Source: Phycisphaeraceae bacterium (lineage in GTDB: Bacteria > Planctomycetota > Phycisphaerae > Phycisphaerales > UBA1924). From it: 64,000 bases of DNA. The notes beneath the pieces are model-generated. The model was not told the DNA's origin and did no database searches. It saw nothing but the letters and a program-made list of their open reading frames with translations. The position numbers and the translations under genes were made by a program. The stretch is from the NCBI GenBank assembly GCA_019636845.1, contig JAHBWV010000001.1, positions 1,116,001 through 1,180,000 of the forward strand, written 5' to 3'. Below are positions 55,803-64,000 of the stretch, piece after piece (within the stretch, counting starts at the first letter, position 1; each line of letters begins with the position of its first letter).

Positions 55803-57638
55803 CTAGCTTCTTGCGAGCCCCAACAGTATCTCCTGCTGGGGCCATTCGAGTCGTTGGGCCGCCTTGATCAGATCGCTCACAGTCAACCGCGGCGGCAGTC
55901 CTGCCGTGAGTGCAGCGCGAAGGATCCGAGGCGACAACTGCGTCAGCATGAGAAGTTGCTTGACGCGAGCAGCCGAGCAGCCGCTCCGTCCGGCGATCGA
56001 CTCGACGGAATCACTGGTGCGGAGCAGGTCAGCACGGAAGGCGAAGGCCTGACCGATGGCCAGAACCAACTGCGGATGAGCATGGGCTCGACTCCCACCT
56101 TGGCTCGACAGAAGGAGATCGTGGCCATCCGGCGAGAGCAGCATCCGGCGACCGTCGAGGCGTTTGATCAGGATGGCGAGCGTGAGCGTGGTATGGCCGT
56201 CTTGTGTAGTGACTGACGGCTTGAACGGGGACGTTGGCACCGTGCAGGCTGCTGGGTCCTTGCTGGCTGGCTTCGGGACGGGGATGGCCTTGATGGCCTC
56301 AGTGCAGGCCTTAACGCGCTCGTCGATGAGGTCGATGGAGATCCGATCGAGCGCAACAACGACACGGCCGATGACCTCACGGAGCCAGTGGTCGCGAAGC
56401 GAGTGTTCGTGCGGGCGGAGATTGGTTTGGTGGGCTCGAGCGAGATGATCGACCACGAGCGCTCTGACGAGATCGTCGATGACGTTGGCGTTGAGCGATT
56501 TGATCGGGCAGGCAGCGTACCCGTGCTTGACGGCCTTCTGGCTGACGTAGTAGCGCACGATCCGGCGGTTGGGGTCCCGGGTCTTGTCGTCCCTCTTGAG
56601 CTGCGTCGAGCTCGGCGACATTGTGTGACCCTCAAAGGTCCGCAGCTTGCCCTTGAGGAGGTGCGTGTGGGTCCAGCGGGTCGTGGTTCCGCGGTTGGCG
56701 ACCTTCATCGCGTCGTGGACCTTGTCCCACAACTCGTGCGGGATGATGGGGTCGTGCAGGCCGTCGTGGACCTCGGTCACCGACTCGGGTCGGCGAGCGC
56801 CCGGCGCGGTGGAGACGACCCGACGCGTATGGGCGATCTTGCCGATGTAGATGGGATTGGTGAGGATGCGATGCACGAGCGAGGCGGTGAAGGGCTTGCC
56901 TCCACGAGAGGTACCACGGCTGCTGGTCCAGAACTTGGTGCGATGGCCCGCGGCGTTGAGTCGGGCGGCCAGCGCGACCAGCGAGCGCAGCTCCAGGTAG
57001 CCGGTGTAGACCGACCGCACGAGTTCGGCTTCCTCGGGCACGATCAACAACTTGCGCTCGATGAAGCCGGGCTCGCCCTCGCGAGGCCGCCGGTAGCCGA
57101 GGGGCGGCTGACCGGTGACGAAGACGCCCCTGCGGAAGGTGGCGGCGATCTTGTCGCGGATGCGCTCGCCCGCCACCTCCCGCTCGAACTGGGCGAAGGA
57201 GAGGAGCATGTTCAGCGTCAGCCGCCCCATCGAGCTCGTGGTGTTGAACTGCTGCGTGACCGAGACGAAGCTCACACGCTGCTCGTCGAAGAGCTGCATG
57301 AGCCGCGCGAAGTCGGCGAGGGAGCGGCTGAGACGATCCACCTTGTAGACGACGACCACGTCCACTCGCCCGGCTTGGATGGCCATGAGGAGCCGTTGCA
57401 GTCCCGGACGATCGGTTGAGCCACCGGAGTAGCCACCGTCGTCATATGCGTCGGCAATGGCACACCAACCCTGATGGCGCTGGCTCTTGATGTAGTCCAG
57501 ACATGCCTCTCGCTGAGCGTCGAGCGAGTTGAAGGCCATGTCGAGCCCCTCCTCGCTCGACTTGCGGGTGTAGATGGCGCAGCGGAGGGTGCTGGGGGTT
57601 GGAGAAGTCGTTGAGTTGGCTGAGGCTCGCGGCGTCAT
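55803..57638 (-). CDS. Large serine recombinase
   Basis: A 611-aa site-specific recombinase of the resolvase/invertase class, probably the integrase of the mobile module. The catalytic domain has CAIYTRKSSEEG (nucleophile Ser27), LDAQREAC, YDDGGYSGGSTDRPGLQRLL, VVYKVDRLSRSLADF and FAQFEREVAGERIRDKI. The recombinase domain follows (GYRRPREGEPGFIERKLLIVPEEAELV) with SLVHRILTNPIYIGKI, but the usual zinc Cys cluster is not evident. Start ATG 57638 overlaps the DUF2924 stop. It ends 47 bp from the last CRISPR repeat, convergent to the array. Confidence 0.92.
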   Translation of the reverse strand: MTPRASANSTTSPTPSTLRCAIYTRKSSEEGLDMAFNSLDAQREACLDYIKSQRHQGWCAIADAYDDGGYSGGSTDRPGLQRLLMAIQAGRVDVVVVYKVDRLSRSLADFARLMQLFDEQRVSFVSVTQQFNTTSSMGRLTLNMLLSFAQFEREVAGERIRDKIAATFRRGVFVTGQPPLGYRRPREGEPGFIERKLLIVPEEAELVRSVYTGYLELRSLVALAARLNAAGHRTKFWTSSRGTSRGGKPFTASLVHRILTNPIYIGKIAHTRRVVSTAPGARRPESVTEVHDGLHDPIIPHELWDKVHDAMKVANRGTTTRWTHTHLLKGKLRTFEGHTMSPSSTQLKRDDKTRDPNRRIVRYYVSQKAVKHGYAACPIKSLNANVIDDLVRALVVDHLARAHQTNLRPHEHSLRDHWLREVIGRVVVALDRISIDLIDERVKACTEAIKAIPVPKPASKDPAACTVPTSPFKPSVTTQDGHTTLTLAILIKRLDGRRMLLSPDGHDLLLSSQGGSRAHAHPQLVLAIGQAFAFRADLLRTSDSVESIAGRSGCSAARVKQLLMLTQLSPRILRAALTAGLPPRLTVSDLIKAAQRLEWPQQEILLGLARS

Positions 57639-58159
57639 GGTGATTCCGGTTTCCGACTGGTGATGAGCCCGAAGAATCGCGGCCCCGACCAGTGGATGCC
57701 CGTGATGGCCCGGGCCACCTCCGTCAGGGTCTTGAAGGTCTGATCGCGATACCGGAACGAGCGGCCCGTCTTGCCGCCTGTCCGGGCTTCGATCACGGTG
57801 ACCTCGTGGGTCCGTCCGCGCCACTCGCGAACAAGGCGAGTCCCGGGTGGGAGTTCGTTGGCGACGCGTGGCCCGCGAGCGGTGGATGAGGCCTGACGTC
57901 GGCGAGAAGGGCCCGTGGGCTGGCTCGACTCCGGGCTGGGTGTGCTCTGGCGAGCGTTGCGGATCGCGGACTTGAGCAGGCGAGCGGTTTCTGCATCCAG
58001 TCCGCCGTGGGCCCGCTCTTGGACCCGCCAGGCCAGTTCGCGGATCAGGAGTCGCTTCTGGACCGGCGGCGGCGATCGACCGATGTGCTCCTTCCAGAGG
58101 TCACGCAGGTCATCGATGGACATCCGCGGCAGGGCGGAGAGGTCAACGGGTGCGCTCAT
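57635..58159 (-). CDS. DUF2924 protein
   Basis: The 174-aa protein has an N-terminal helical part (SIDDLRDLWKEHIGRSPPP, LIRELAWRVQE), a Ser/Pro/Arg linker and the conserved C-terminal ELPPGTRLVREWRGRTHEVTV ... FKTLTEVARAITGIHWSGPRFFGL, which is the DUF2924 signature. The family is typically found next to serine recombinases in phage-like elements and may be an accessory DNA-binding factor. It overlaps the recombinase by 4 bp. Confidence 0.88.
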   Translation of the reverse strand: MSAPVDLSALPRMSIDDLRDLWKEHIGRSPPPVQKRLLIRELAWRVQERAHGGLDAETARLLKSAIRNARQSTPSPESSQPTGPSRRRQASSTARGPRVANELPPGTRLVREWRGRTHEVTVIEARTGGKTGRSFRYRDQTFKTLTEVARAITGIHWSGPRFFGLITSRKPESP

Positions 58160-58662
58160 CGACCACTCTCCGGCTTCGCCGCGGCGCTCCGCTTCGCGGG
58201 ATCACGGGGCTTGGCGGTTCGTGCCGCGGGCGCTGTGTTGATTGCGAAGCGGCCCGGCCCCACCTTCCGGAACCTGGACGCCGTGCCCTTGGTCGCGATC
58301 TCCCGCGCCATTGCGGCGGAGAGCGTCGCGGAGGGTGTCTTACCCCCCGGGCTGGTCCAGAGCTTGGCGGTCGCCATGCGCTCGATGAGGTCGGCCGCCG
58401 AGAGTCCATCAGCAGCCACCTTCCCGGAGAGTCCGGCGAGGACTTGGGCGGCCGCGTCGAGAGCGCTCAGCCGCTTATCGGGGGTGGCGCGGACACGCAC
58501 GCCGGGCTTCGGCTCGCGCGGTGCGTCCGAAGCGGGGGCAGGCGTCGTTCGCTTGGGCTGCCGCTCCTTCTTCGTCGGCACCTCGATGCGCGCCTTCCGC
58601 CGAGGGCGTGGTGTCGGGGTCGCGGGCTGGTCGGCAACGGGTGCGGGTTTGGCCTTGGACAT
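58156..58662 (-). CDS. HARE-HTH domain protein
   Basis: The 168-aa protein is basic and Pro-rich at both ends and carries a central HARE-HTH winged-helix domain: LSALDAAAQVLAGLSGKV, LSAADLIERMATAKLWTSPGGKTPSATLSAAM and RFRKVGPGRFAIN. Such domains occur in restriction-associated and phage proteins and are thought to bind DNA. The gene overlaps DUF2924 by 4 bp and is in the same operon. Confidence 0.8.
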   Translation of the reverse strand: MSKAKPAPVADQPATPTPRPRRKARIEVPTKKERQPKRTTPAPASDAPREPKPGVRVRATPDKRLSALDAAAQVLAGLSGKVAADGLSAADLIERMATAKLWTSPGGKTPSATLSAAMAREIATKGTASRFRKVGPGRFAINTAPAARTAKPRDPAKRSAAAKPESGR

Positions 58663-59047
58663 GATCGTGCTCCTGGGTGCTCGTCAGCCCGTGAGCCGCC
58701 CTACGCGGGCGGTGGCAAGGGAGAGCGAGGCCGCGACCATGAGGGCCGGAGCATGGGCGACAGGCAAGGCGGGTTCGCGGCGATCTCGGCAGATTCCGAG
58801 CAGAAAGAAGCATGCACGCGGCGTGATCGGCCACGTGCAGGCCACCGGGGCGCTTTCTCGTGCATCTGCCCACTGGTTGCCCACATCGCGAGGTCTGAGA
58901 TGTGGGCGTGGCATCCCGCCGGAGTCATCGCCCGTGAAGGCCACTGTGTGTGGCGCAGCACAAACTCAGGCCCTGAGGCCCACACCGACCGCCCGGGCTG
59001 AGCGGGAAGGTGCGATCGCGTCGCGGGAGTTCGAGTCCCTGAACCGT
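58663..59047. other. Intergenic region of the mobile module
   Basis: 385 bp between terL and the HARE-HTH gene. A leftward frame at 58684-58944 (86 aa, RPRDVGNQWADARESAPVA) may be a small gene but has no clear ribosome-binding site or family. A T-arm-like GGAGTTCGAGTCCC lies near 59027 without a cloverleaf. No promoter can be assigned. Confidence 0.35.
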
Positions 59048-60664
59048 CTATATGTAGATGATCCCACATCCGCTCGGCTTGTTGGCCATCGCGACCGCCA
59101 TCTCCAAGGCATCGGGGCCGTCGTCGTGTTTACCGCCCGGGAACGAGCGCAGCTGCTCCAAGAGCAGCGAGTGCCGCTTGCTGAAGGCGATCAGTCCCTG
59201 GCTCACCTCGGCTTCCATGGCCATGATGCGCTGCTGCTTGTTGGATCGGTTCTTGATGTTCTCGATGTAGATCGACGTATTCGACTGGTACGCGCGACGC
59301 TCAAGGTCGTTCACCATGAGTTCCTGGAACTGATTGCCCTCCACACCGAAGCGACGGAAGTCGTAGATGCGGGCGTACTGCACGATGCGGGCGATGGTCT
59401 CATCGGGCGTGCGACGCGCAATGTCGGCCGCGATCACGTACTTGGTCCTGCGTTCGTCATCCTCGCTTTCAGGTGAGTACAGAATGATGATGGCGCTGTA
59501 GTCGCCGCGGTGGGGATCGCGACCGAGGCTGGGGTCGCACGCACCAAAGAACTGGCCACACGTCTCGCCGTTGCTATGCCCGAGCTTCATGAGCAGTTCC
59601 TCGGGCGTTGAGGCGATGTCGTCCCAGTAGCGCAGCTTGGCGTGCGCGAAGATGCAGGCCTGCGGGTCCAGGGGCTGGTTCTGGAACTCGGCCTGGAACG
59701 CGCCCTCGCCCTCCCGGAGGCGCACGTGCATCAGGTGGTGGTAGTCGTACTGCTCTGGCCAGAGCACGACCGATCCCTCGGCCATGCGCTCGCGATGGTC
59801 GTCGAGGAATACACGGGCACCCTTCTCACCCCACTCGCCATCCACAGCGGGCGGGGCCGGATACGGCTCCTGACCCGACGCAATCGCGCCGTACCGGTCC
59901 CACAACTCGGGATGATCGCAGAAGCGCTCGACCGCCTGGTACCGAAATGTCCGCCACCCCGGGCGTTTGGTGCCGTCGAGCAGGTTGGCGAGCAGCGAGT
60001 CGTGGTGCAACACGGTGCCGACGACGATGACGTTGGTGTCGGGTGAGCCGGCCTTGAGCAGCGTGCTGTGGAACCAGTCGCTGAGCTTGACGCGCTGCTC
60101 CTCGTAGACCACGCTCTGCTTGTCCTCGATGTCGTCGACCACGATCAGTGTGGGGCGGTGCTTGCCGAAGCGGATGCCGCGGAGGTTCTGGCCCGAGGAG
60201 AAGGCCATGAGCAGGCTGCCCGTGGGGAGCTTGAGCGTGTCCTTCCGCCAGGGCGCGATGCGGGTGATCTCGGCCAGTTCGGGGAAGTCCTGGCGCAGGA
60301 GCTGGTTCGACTCCAGTTGAACCCGGACGTGCTCAACCAGTCGCGCGGCCTGCTGCTCGGTGCCGGATGCCACGACCACGAAGGGCTCGACGCCGTAGAG
60401 CAGGCACCAGAGCACGTAGGCGAGCGTCACCACGGTGCTCTTGGCGTGCCCACGCGGCGCGGCGATGGCAACATGGGTCCCGCGACGCTGGTGGAGGGAC
60501 TGCAGGCACGTGAAGGTCTCGGTGTGCATGCGTGACGGCGCGCTGCTGAAGGCGCTGCCGAGATAGATACGGGCAAAGAGCTGCGGTGACGTCGAAGCGA
60601 TCCGCCGGCGTTGGCCGGACATCTCTCGCAGGAGAGCTGGGATGTACTCGGGGGCGATGTGCAT
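59048..60664 (-). CDS. terL: Phage terminase large subunit
   Basis: The 538-aa DNA-packaging motor has an ATPase domain with Walker A-like APRGHAKST (residues 69-77), Walker B TLIVVDDIED, the C-motif GTVLHHDS and a C-terminal RNase H-like nuclease domain beginning FFGACDPSLG with a later metal-ligand Asp in HDDGPDALEMA. ATG 60664 follows GAGGAGGA; the open frame continues upstream but overlaps the next gene. It implies a prophage or phage-derived element, though no portal or capsid gene is visible. Confidence 0.9.
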   Translation of the reverse strand: MHIAPEYIPALLREMSGQRRRIASTSPQLFARIYLGSAFSSAPSRMHTETFTCLQSLHQRRGTHVAIAAPRGHAKSTVVTLAYVLWCLLYGVEPFVVVASGTEQQAARLVEHVRVQLESNQLLRQDFPELAEITRIAPWRKDTLKLPTGSLLMAFSSGQNLRGIRFGKHRPTLIVVDDIEDKQSVVYEEQRVKLSDWFHSTLLKAGSPDTNVIVVGTVLHHDSLLANLLDGTKRPGWRTFRYQAVERFCDHPELWDRYGAIASGQEPYPAPPAVDGEWGEKGARVFLDDHRERMAEGSVVLWPEQYDYHHLMHVRLREGEGAFQAEFQNQPLDPQACIFAHAKLRYWDDIASTPEELLMKLGHSNGETCGQFFGACDPSLGRDPHRGDYSAIIILYSPESEDDERRTKYVIAADIARRTPDETIARIVQYARIYDFRRFGVEGNQFQELMVNDLERRAYQSNTSIYIENIKNRSNKQQRIMAMEAEVSQGLIAFSKRHSLLLEQLRSFPGGKHDDGPDALEMAVAMANKPSGCGIIYI

Positions 60665-60695
60665 GGGATCCTCCTCAATCTCGGAGTATGGGGGG

Positions 60696-61403
60696 TCATT
60701 CCGATTTGGCGGTGTTCTCGACGCGTTTGATCTCGGTCGCCACGCGTGCTCGCTCGAGCACGCTCGACATGCTGCCGATCGCTTCAAAGAGCGCCGGATC
60801 GGCTTGGCCCTGCGACGACACCAGTTCGCGGAGCCCGGCGACCTGCTTCTCCAGGTCCTCGCTGCTGGGCACTTCTGCCGCGTGATGCGTGAGGTCAGCC
60901 TGCAGACGCGTGGCGGCCGTGGGGAGATACCCCAGCTTCTGCAACCGTTCGAGGGCCGAGTCCACGATCTGGAAGCAGCGGTGTTCGGCGTCGATCTTGA
61001 CATTGGGCTCGATCTCGCGCTCGCGCGAAGTCCGCCGGATGCGCTGGATCGAGAGCTCTGCCTCCGCGAGGAGCCGTCCGGCCATCTGCCCAACAAGCTT
61101 GGGGTCACGCGGCAGGGCATGGCGATCACGGATGTCGCGTCGGTCTCGCTCGACAGTGCGGTCGGACACTTGCAGGATCTGGGCGATCTCCGGTCCCGAG
61201 AGCCCGTCGGCGGCCAGGAGCGCGACCAGCGACTGGCGCTCGGCCGCGCCGAGCATCTTGCCCGAGAGCGTGCCAGCGCGGACCTTGGCGAGCAGTTCGA
61301 GAGAGCGCTCCATGCCGCCACCCTCGGCCAGATCGGCATGGGGGTTCTGGGCTGCTGGGGATGATGGATCGGTGGGTGGGGTGGGGGTTCGCGGGCGTCT
61401 CAT
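60696..61403 (-). CDS. HTH protein, probable terminase small subunit
   Basis: The 235-aa protein has a Pro-rich N-terminus, a helix-turn-helix (GLSGPEIAQILQVSDRTVERDRRDIRDRHAL) and long coiled-coil-forming helices. Position directly before terL and an HTH with oligomerising helices fit a small terminase that recognises packaging sites; direct homology is not demonstrable by eye. ATG 61403 overlaps the methyltransferase stop by 4 bp. Confidence 0.65.
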   Translation of the reverse strand: MRRPRTPTPPTDPSSPAAQNPHADLAEGGGMERSLELLAKVRAGTLSGKMLGAAERQSLVALLAADGLSGPEIAQILQVSDRTVERDRRDIRDRHALPRDPKLVGQMAGRLLAEAELSIQRIRRTSREREIEPNVKIDAEHRCFQIVDSALERLQKLGYLPTAATRLQADLTHHAAEVPSSEDLEKQVAGLRELVSSQGQADPALFEAIGSMSSVLERARVATEIKRVENTAKSE

Positions 61404-62986
61404 GCGGGCACCGCCTTCCCCGCGGGCTTCCTTCCGTCGGTCTGGGATGGCTTGATCGCGTAGCGCTTCACGAGGTCGGGCGGCGCCTTGGCGGGTCCGA
61501 CCGTGTGGATCCAGCGCCGGACGATGACATCGCAGTAGTGCGGGCTGATCTCGATCGCGAAGCAGCGCCGTCCCAGCTTCTCCGCGGCGATGATCTGTGT
61601 GCCGCTGCCCGCGAAGGGCTCGTAGCAGATGTCACCACGGCCGCCCCCCCGTCCACCCCCATCCCGACCCCCACGCCCACCCACATCCCCAGCCCGCGTG
61701 TGCTGGCGCATGGGGATCTCGAAGACCTCGAGCGGCTTGGGCGTGGGATGGTCGGGCCGTTCTGCGCCGTTGGGGATCGTGTCGATGTGCCAGACGGTAC
61801 TGAGCACATTGCGCTCGGCGCGGAGTGGTTTGTTGCCCTGGATCCAGCCCATCAAGCAGGGCTCGTGCTGCCACGCGTACCAGGTGCGGGTCAGGACCGG
61901 ACGGTTCTTGGCCCAGATGATCTGGCAGTGCACGAACGCCCCGTGCTTCTGCCAGGTTGCCTCCACCATCGCCTGCCGCTTGCTGGCGTGCCAGCAGTAC
62001 CACGCGGCGTTGGGCGCGATGGCGTGCGCGACGGCGACCTCGATGAACTTGTCGTAGAGATCGCTGTTGCCATCGGCATCATCCCATGTCACGCCATAGG
62101 TGCCGGACCAGTCCTTGTTCTTCGTCGGGCGGCTGCGGGGCTTGGTCGTGCTCGCAGCACGCATCGACGGTAACGCGGCACCCGAAGGCATGACGGCGCT
62201 TCGCGCTGCCAGCTCGACACCATTGGCGGCCTTCGTGACTCGTTGATGCGGACCGGGTTGTTTGGTGCCGGGTTGCTTGGTCCCCGGGTGATTCGTGCCG
62301 TCGTAGTCAACCAGATATGGCGGGTCGGTCGCGAACAACACCGCTCGCTGCCCATCCATGAGACGTTGGACATCAGCAACGATCGTGCAGTCGCCGCAGA
62401 GCAGCCGGTGCCCGCCCAACTGGATCAGCTCACCCGGCTTGGTCACGGCGGGCTTGGCCGCCTGCAAGTTGGCGGCGACATCGAACGCTGAGTCGTCGTT
62501 GGCCAGACCCTCGGTTGTCGTGACGCTCGCGAGCACGTGGTCGATCTCGGCGCTGTCGAAGCCCGTGAGGCCGATGTCGAGCGCTGGATCGGTGGTCAGG
62601 TCCTGGAGCAGTTCCGCCAGCTTGCCCTCATCCCAATCACCAACGATGCGATTGAGCGCCAGGTTGAGTGTCTTCTCCTGTGGGACATCGAGATCAACGA
62701 CCACAACGTCGACGTGCGTGTGGCCGAGGTGCTTGAGCACACTGAGCCGCTGGTGGCCACCGACGACATGGCCTGTGCGGCGGTTCCACACGATCGGCTC
62801 GACGGTGCCGAAGGTCTCAATGCTGCGACGGAGCTTCTCGAAGGTGGGATGGCTTGGCGTCAGCTCGACACGTGGGTTGTACGGCGCGGGTGTGAGTGCC
62901 GGGATGGCGACACGGCGAAGCTGCATCGGGCTGGCCTCTTGCTTGACCTCGGTGCGAGTGATGTTCTTGGAGCGAACCTTTGCCAT
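61400..62986 (-). CDS. ParB-like domain fused to a site-specific DNA methyltransferase
   Basis: The 528-aa protein starts with a ParB/sulfiredoxin-like domain (YNPRVELTPSHPTFEKLRRSIETFG ... RTGHVVGGHQRLSVLKHLG) and continues into an N4/N6-type methyltransferase: LLCGDCT, the catalytic DPPY, and the SAM-binding FAGSGT near the C-terminus, in the beta-class order. Two low-complexity inserts occur: a GTKQPGTKQPG repeat after DPPY, and a Gly/Arg-rich run before FAGSGT. Phage-borne versions protect DNA from restriction. ATG 62986 follows GGAGACA. Confidence 0.92.
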   Translation of the reverse strand: MAKVRSKNITRTEVKQEASPMQLRRVAIPALTPAPYNPRVELTPSHPTFEKLRRSIETFGTVEPIVWNRRTGHVVGGHQRLSVLKHLGHTHVDVVVVDLDVPQEKTLNLALNRIVGDWDEGKLAELLQDLTTDPALDIGLTGFDSAEIDHVLASVTTTEGLANDDSAFDVAANLQAAKPAVTKPGELIQLGGHRLLCGDCTIVADVQRLMDGQRAVLFATDPPYLVDYDGTNHPGTKQPGTKQPGPHQRVTKAANGVELAARSAVMPSGAALPSMRAASTTKPRSRPTKNKDWSGTYGVTWDDADGNSDLYDKFIEVAVAHAIAPNAAWYCWHASKRQAMVEATWQKHGAFVHCQIIWAKNRPVLTRTWYAWQHEPCLMGWIQGNKPLRAERNVLSTVWHIDTIPNGAERPDHPTPKPLEVFEIPMRQHTRAGDVGGRGGRDGGGRGGGRGDICYEPFAGSGTQIIAAEKLGRRCFAIEISPHYCDVIVRRWIHTVGPAKAPPDLVKRYAIKPSQTDGRKPAGKAVPA

Positions 62987-63573
62987 GACATGTCTCCTGG
63001 CTGCGTGAGCAGCCATGTGTCGGACCTTGTCACTGATCGCACGGGCGCGACGCCTACGTGACGGCGCACCGTGTGCGCTAAGCACTCCGCAGGAGAACAC
63101 CTCCCGCGAGCACACTCACGCGCACTTCGTCATGCGGGCGGGGCGCATCGTGCATGCCTTAGGGCGCCGCACCAAGCGCACGGGATGCCCTCGGTGACCG
63201 TGGATCAGGCCCACGCCCCCCACGTCACACCACGCGACAACTCGCACGACGAATCGATCAGTAATGGATGAACTTGGGATCGAGAGACACGCTCGTTGGC
63301 AACAGCGTCGGCGTTCCGCCTCAGCTTTGCCGACAGAAGCTTTCCGCTTCCGCCCTACCGCGTCGCCGGCATTTCACCGGGCTTCTGGCCTCGGGCATTC
63401 CACCGGGCTTCTGGCCTCGGGCATTCCACCCTCGTCCAGACCATCGAGCCGCACGTGAGGTGCGGTCAAGTGCAGGAACACTAACCGCGAACAGCCGCAG
63501 CGTCAAGCAATCTGTTGATTTGTCACGGTTCTTTGGAAAGTCTCGCCTCGACACACTATGCGATCAATCGTGT
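62987..63573. other. Intergenic region upstream of the ParB-methyltransferase gene
   Basis: 587 bp with no supported gene. It should contain the promoter of the leftward operon. It holds a 26-bp tandem duplication (63376-63427) and GGCGCACCGT at 63063-63072, also found at the end of the CRISPR array (55752-55761). Confidence 0.5.
63376..63427. repeat. 26-bp tandem duplication
   Basis: Two perfect adjacent copies (63376-63401 and 63402-63427) starting ACCGGGCTTCTGG and ending GGGCATTCC. Non-coding by present evidence. Confidence 0.8.
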
Positions 63574-64000
63574 TCAGTTGGGACTCTGCGGTCGTTCGGT
63601 GAGACACCGTACAAGGCGACGCCTGCCCGCCGTCGTGAGCCGCCAGCTTCCGACCTTGGGCGCGACCACATCGCCCGCGACGCGAAGCAGATTCAGGGCT
63701 GTGGGCACGCTGGCCGGTGAGAACCCGACCTCCATCGCCATCGCTCGAATATCCGAGACCCGCATCGGCTGGTCAACTTCAAACAATGTTCGCAGGATAA
63801 GTCCGTTGAGCGTCTGGCCCGGCACGATGGGATTGCCGCCGCCTCGGCCATCAGGTGTTCGGAATAGGCCTTCTAATGGCGTGGACGCGACAGCGCGGGC
63901 GATTGCGGACCGCCGCTTCCTGATCTCCTGCCGAGCCTCGCTGATCGCGGCTTCGAGGTCGGCGATCTCGGCGGTGAGCGTGCGGACCAGTTCCGCTCGC
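63574..64000 (-). CDS. Partial coiled-coil/winged-helix protein (5' end beyond window)
   Basis: The frame reads in from the right window edge and stops at 63574, at least 142 codons. An N-terminal coiled coil (LTAEIADLEAAISEARQEIRKRR) is followed by a Gly-rich linker and a helix-turn-helix/winged-helix domain (LNGLILRTLFEVDQPMRVSDIRAM ... VPTALNLLRVAGDVVAPKVGSWRLT). It may be a transcription regulator of the mobile module; family is not recognised. Confidence 0.6.
   Translation of the reverse strand, partial: RAELVRTLTAEIADLEAAISEARQEIRKRRSAIARAVASTPLEGLFRTPDGRGGGNPIVPGQTLNGLILRTLFEVDQPMRVSDIRAMAMEVGFSPASVPTALNLLRVAGDVVAPKVGSWRLTTAGRRRLVRCLTERPQSPN

Noticed and set aside
59015-59045. T-arm-like GGAGTTCGAGTCCC, suggesting a tRNA 3' end or att remnant
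   Set aside because: No acceptor, D or anticodon arms can be drawn around it; probably chance.

Overview
This is a 64 kb, GC-rich bacterial chromosome segment with dense genes in short operons. Gene content points to Planctomycetota, most likely a Phycisphaerae-like lineage: a DUF11-repeat lipoprotein, secreted HEAT-repeat proteins, a DUF2617-like protein, a membrane-anchored PknB-type kinase and a glycine-rich RRM protein. The taxon is inferred from gene content, not from a marker gene.

Region 1 (1-44.3 kb) is housekeeping backbone. It carries uvrA (cut by the window start), plsC-cmk-sugar isomerase, gcvH, a LolD/FtsX-type ABC exporter, uvrB, a glycosyltransferase, small envelope proteins, an RRM protein, an SDR, a LuxR-type response regulator, a DUF11 lipoprotein, an NtrC/histidine-kinase pair, ileS, HEAT and TraB-family proteins, a SPOR lipoprotein, an acyl-CoA synthetase, transaldolase, metF, a UvrD/PcrA helicase, an APC permease fused to a Usp domain, elbB, a Ser/Thr kinase, infC and a MacB-type permease. 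A perfect consensus parS site lies at 38785-38800. infC almost certainly starts at an AUC codon (41391).

Region 2 (44.2-55.8 kb) starts at a tRNA-Ser(CGA) and holds a complete type I-C CRISPR-Cas system: cas3, a small unknown ORF, cas5c, cas8c (with an internal cas11c start), cas7c, cas4, cas1, cas2, a leader, and an array of 41 intact repeats plus a degenerate terminal one. The most important observation is in the 229 bp gap between cas3 and the small ORF. On the minus strand lies a solitary degenerate CRISPR repeat, then a 28-nt spacer-like segment, then an intrinsic terminator: a mini-crRNA gene. Its spacer matches (15 of the first 17 positions, perfect 8-nt seed, correct 5' TTC PAM) the DNA immediately upstream of, and including, the ribosome-binding site of the small ORF that heads the cas5-8-7-4-1-2 genes. 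This predicts that the type I-C Cascade, loaded with this RNA, represses its own operon and/or the 75-aa small protein, in the manner of CreA/CreR-type crRNA-like regulators.

Region 3 (55.8-64 kb) is a mobile module on the minus strand, abutting the distal end of the array: a large serine recombinase, DUF2924, HARE-HTH, phage terminase large subunit, a terminase-small-like HTH protein, a ParB-DNA methyltransferase fusion, and a partial coiled-coil/winged-helix protein at the window edge. No portal or capsid genes are visible.
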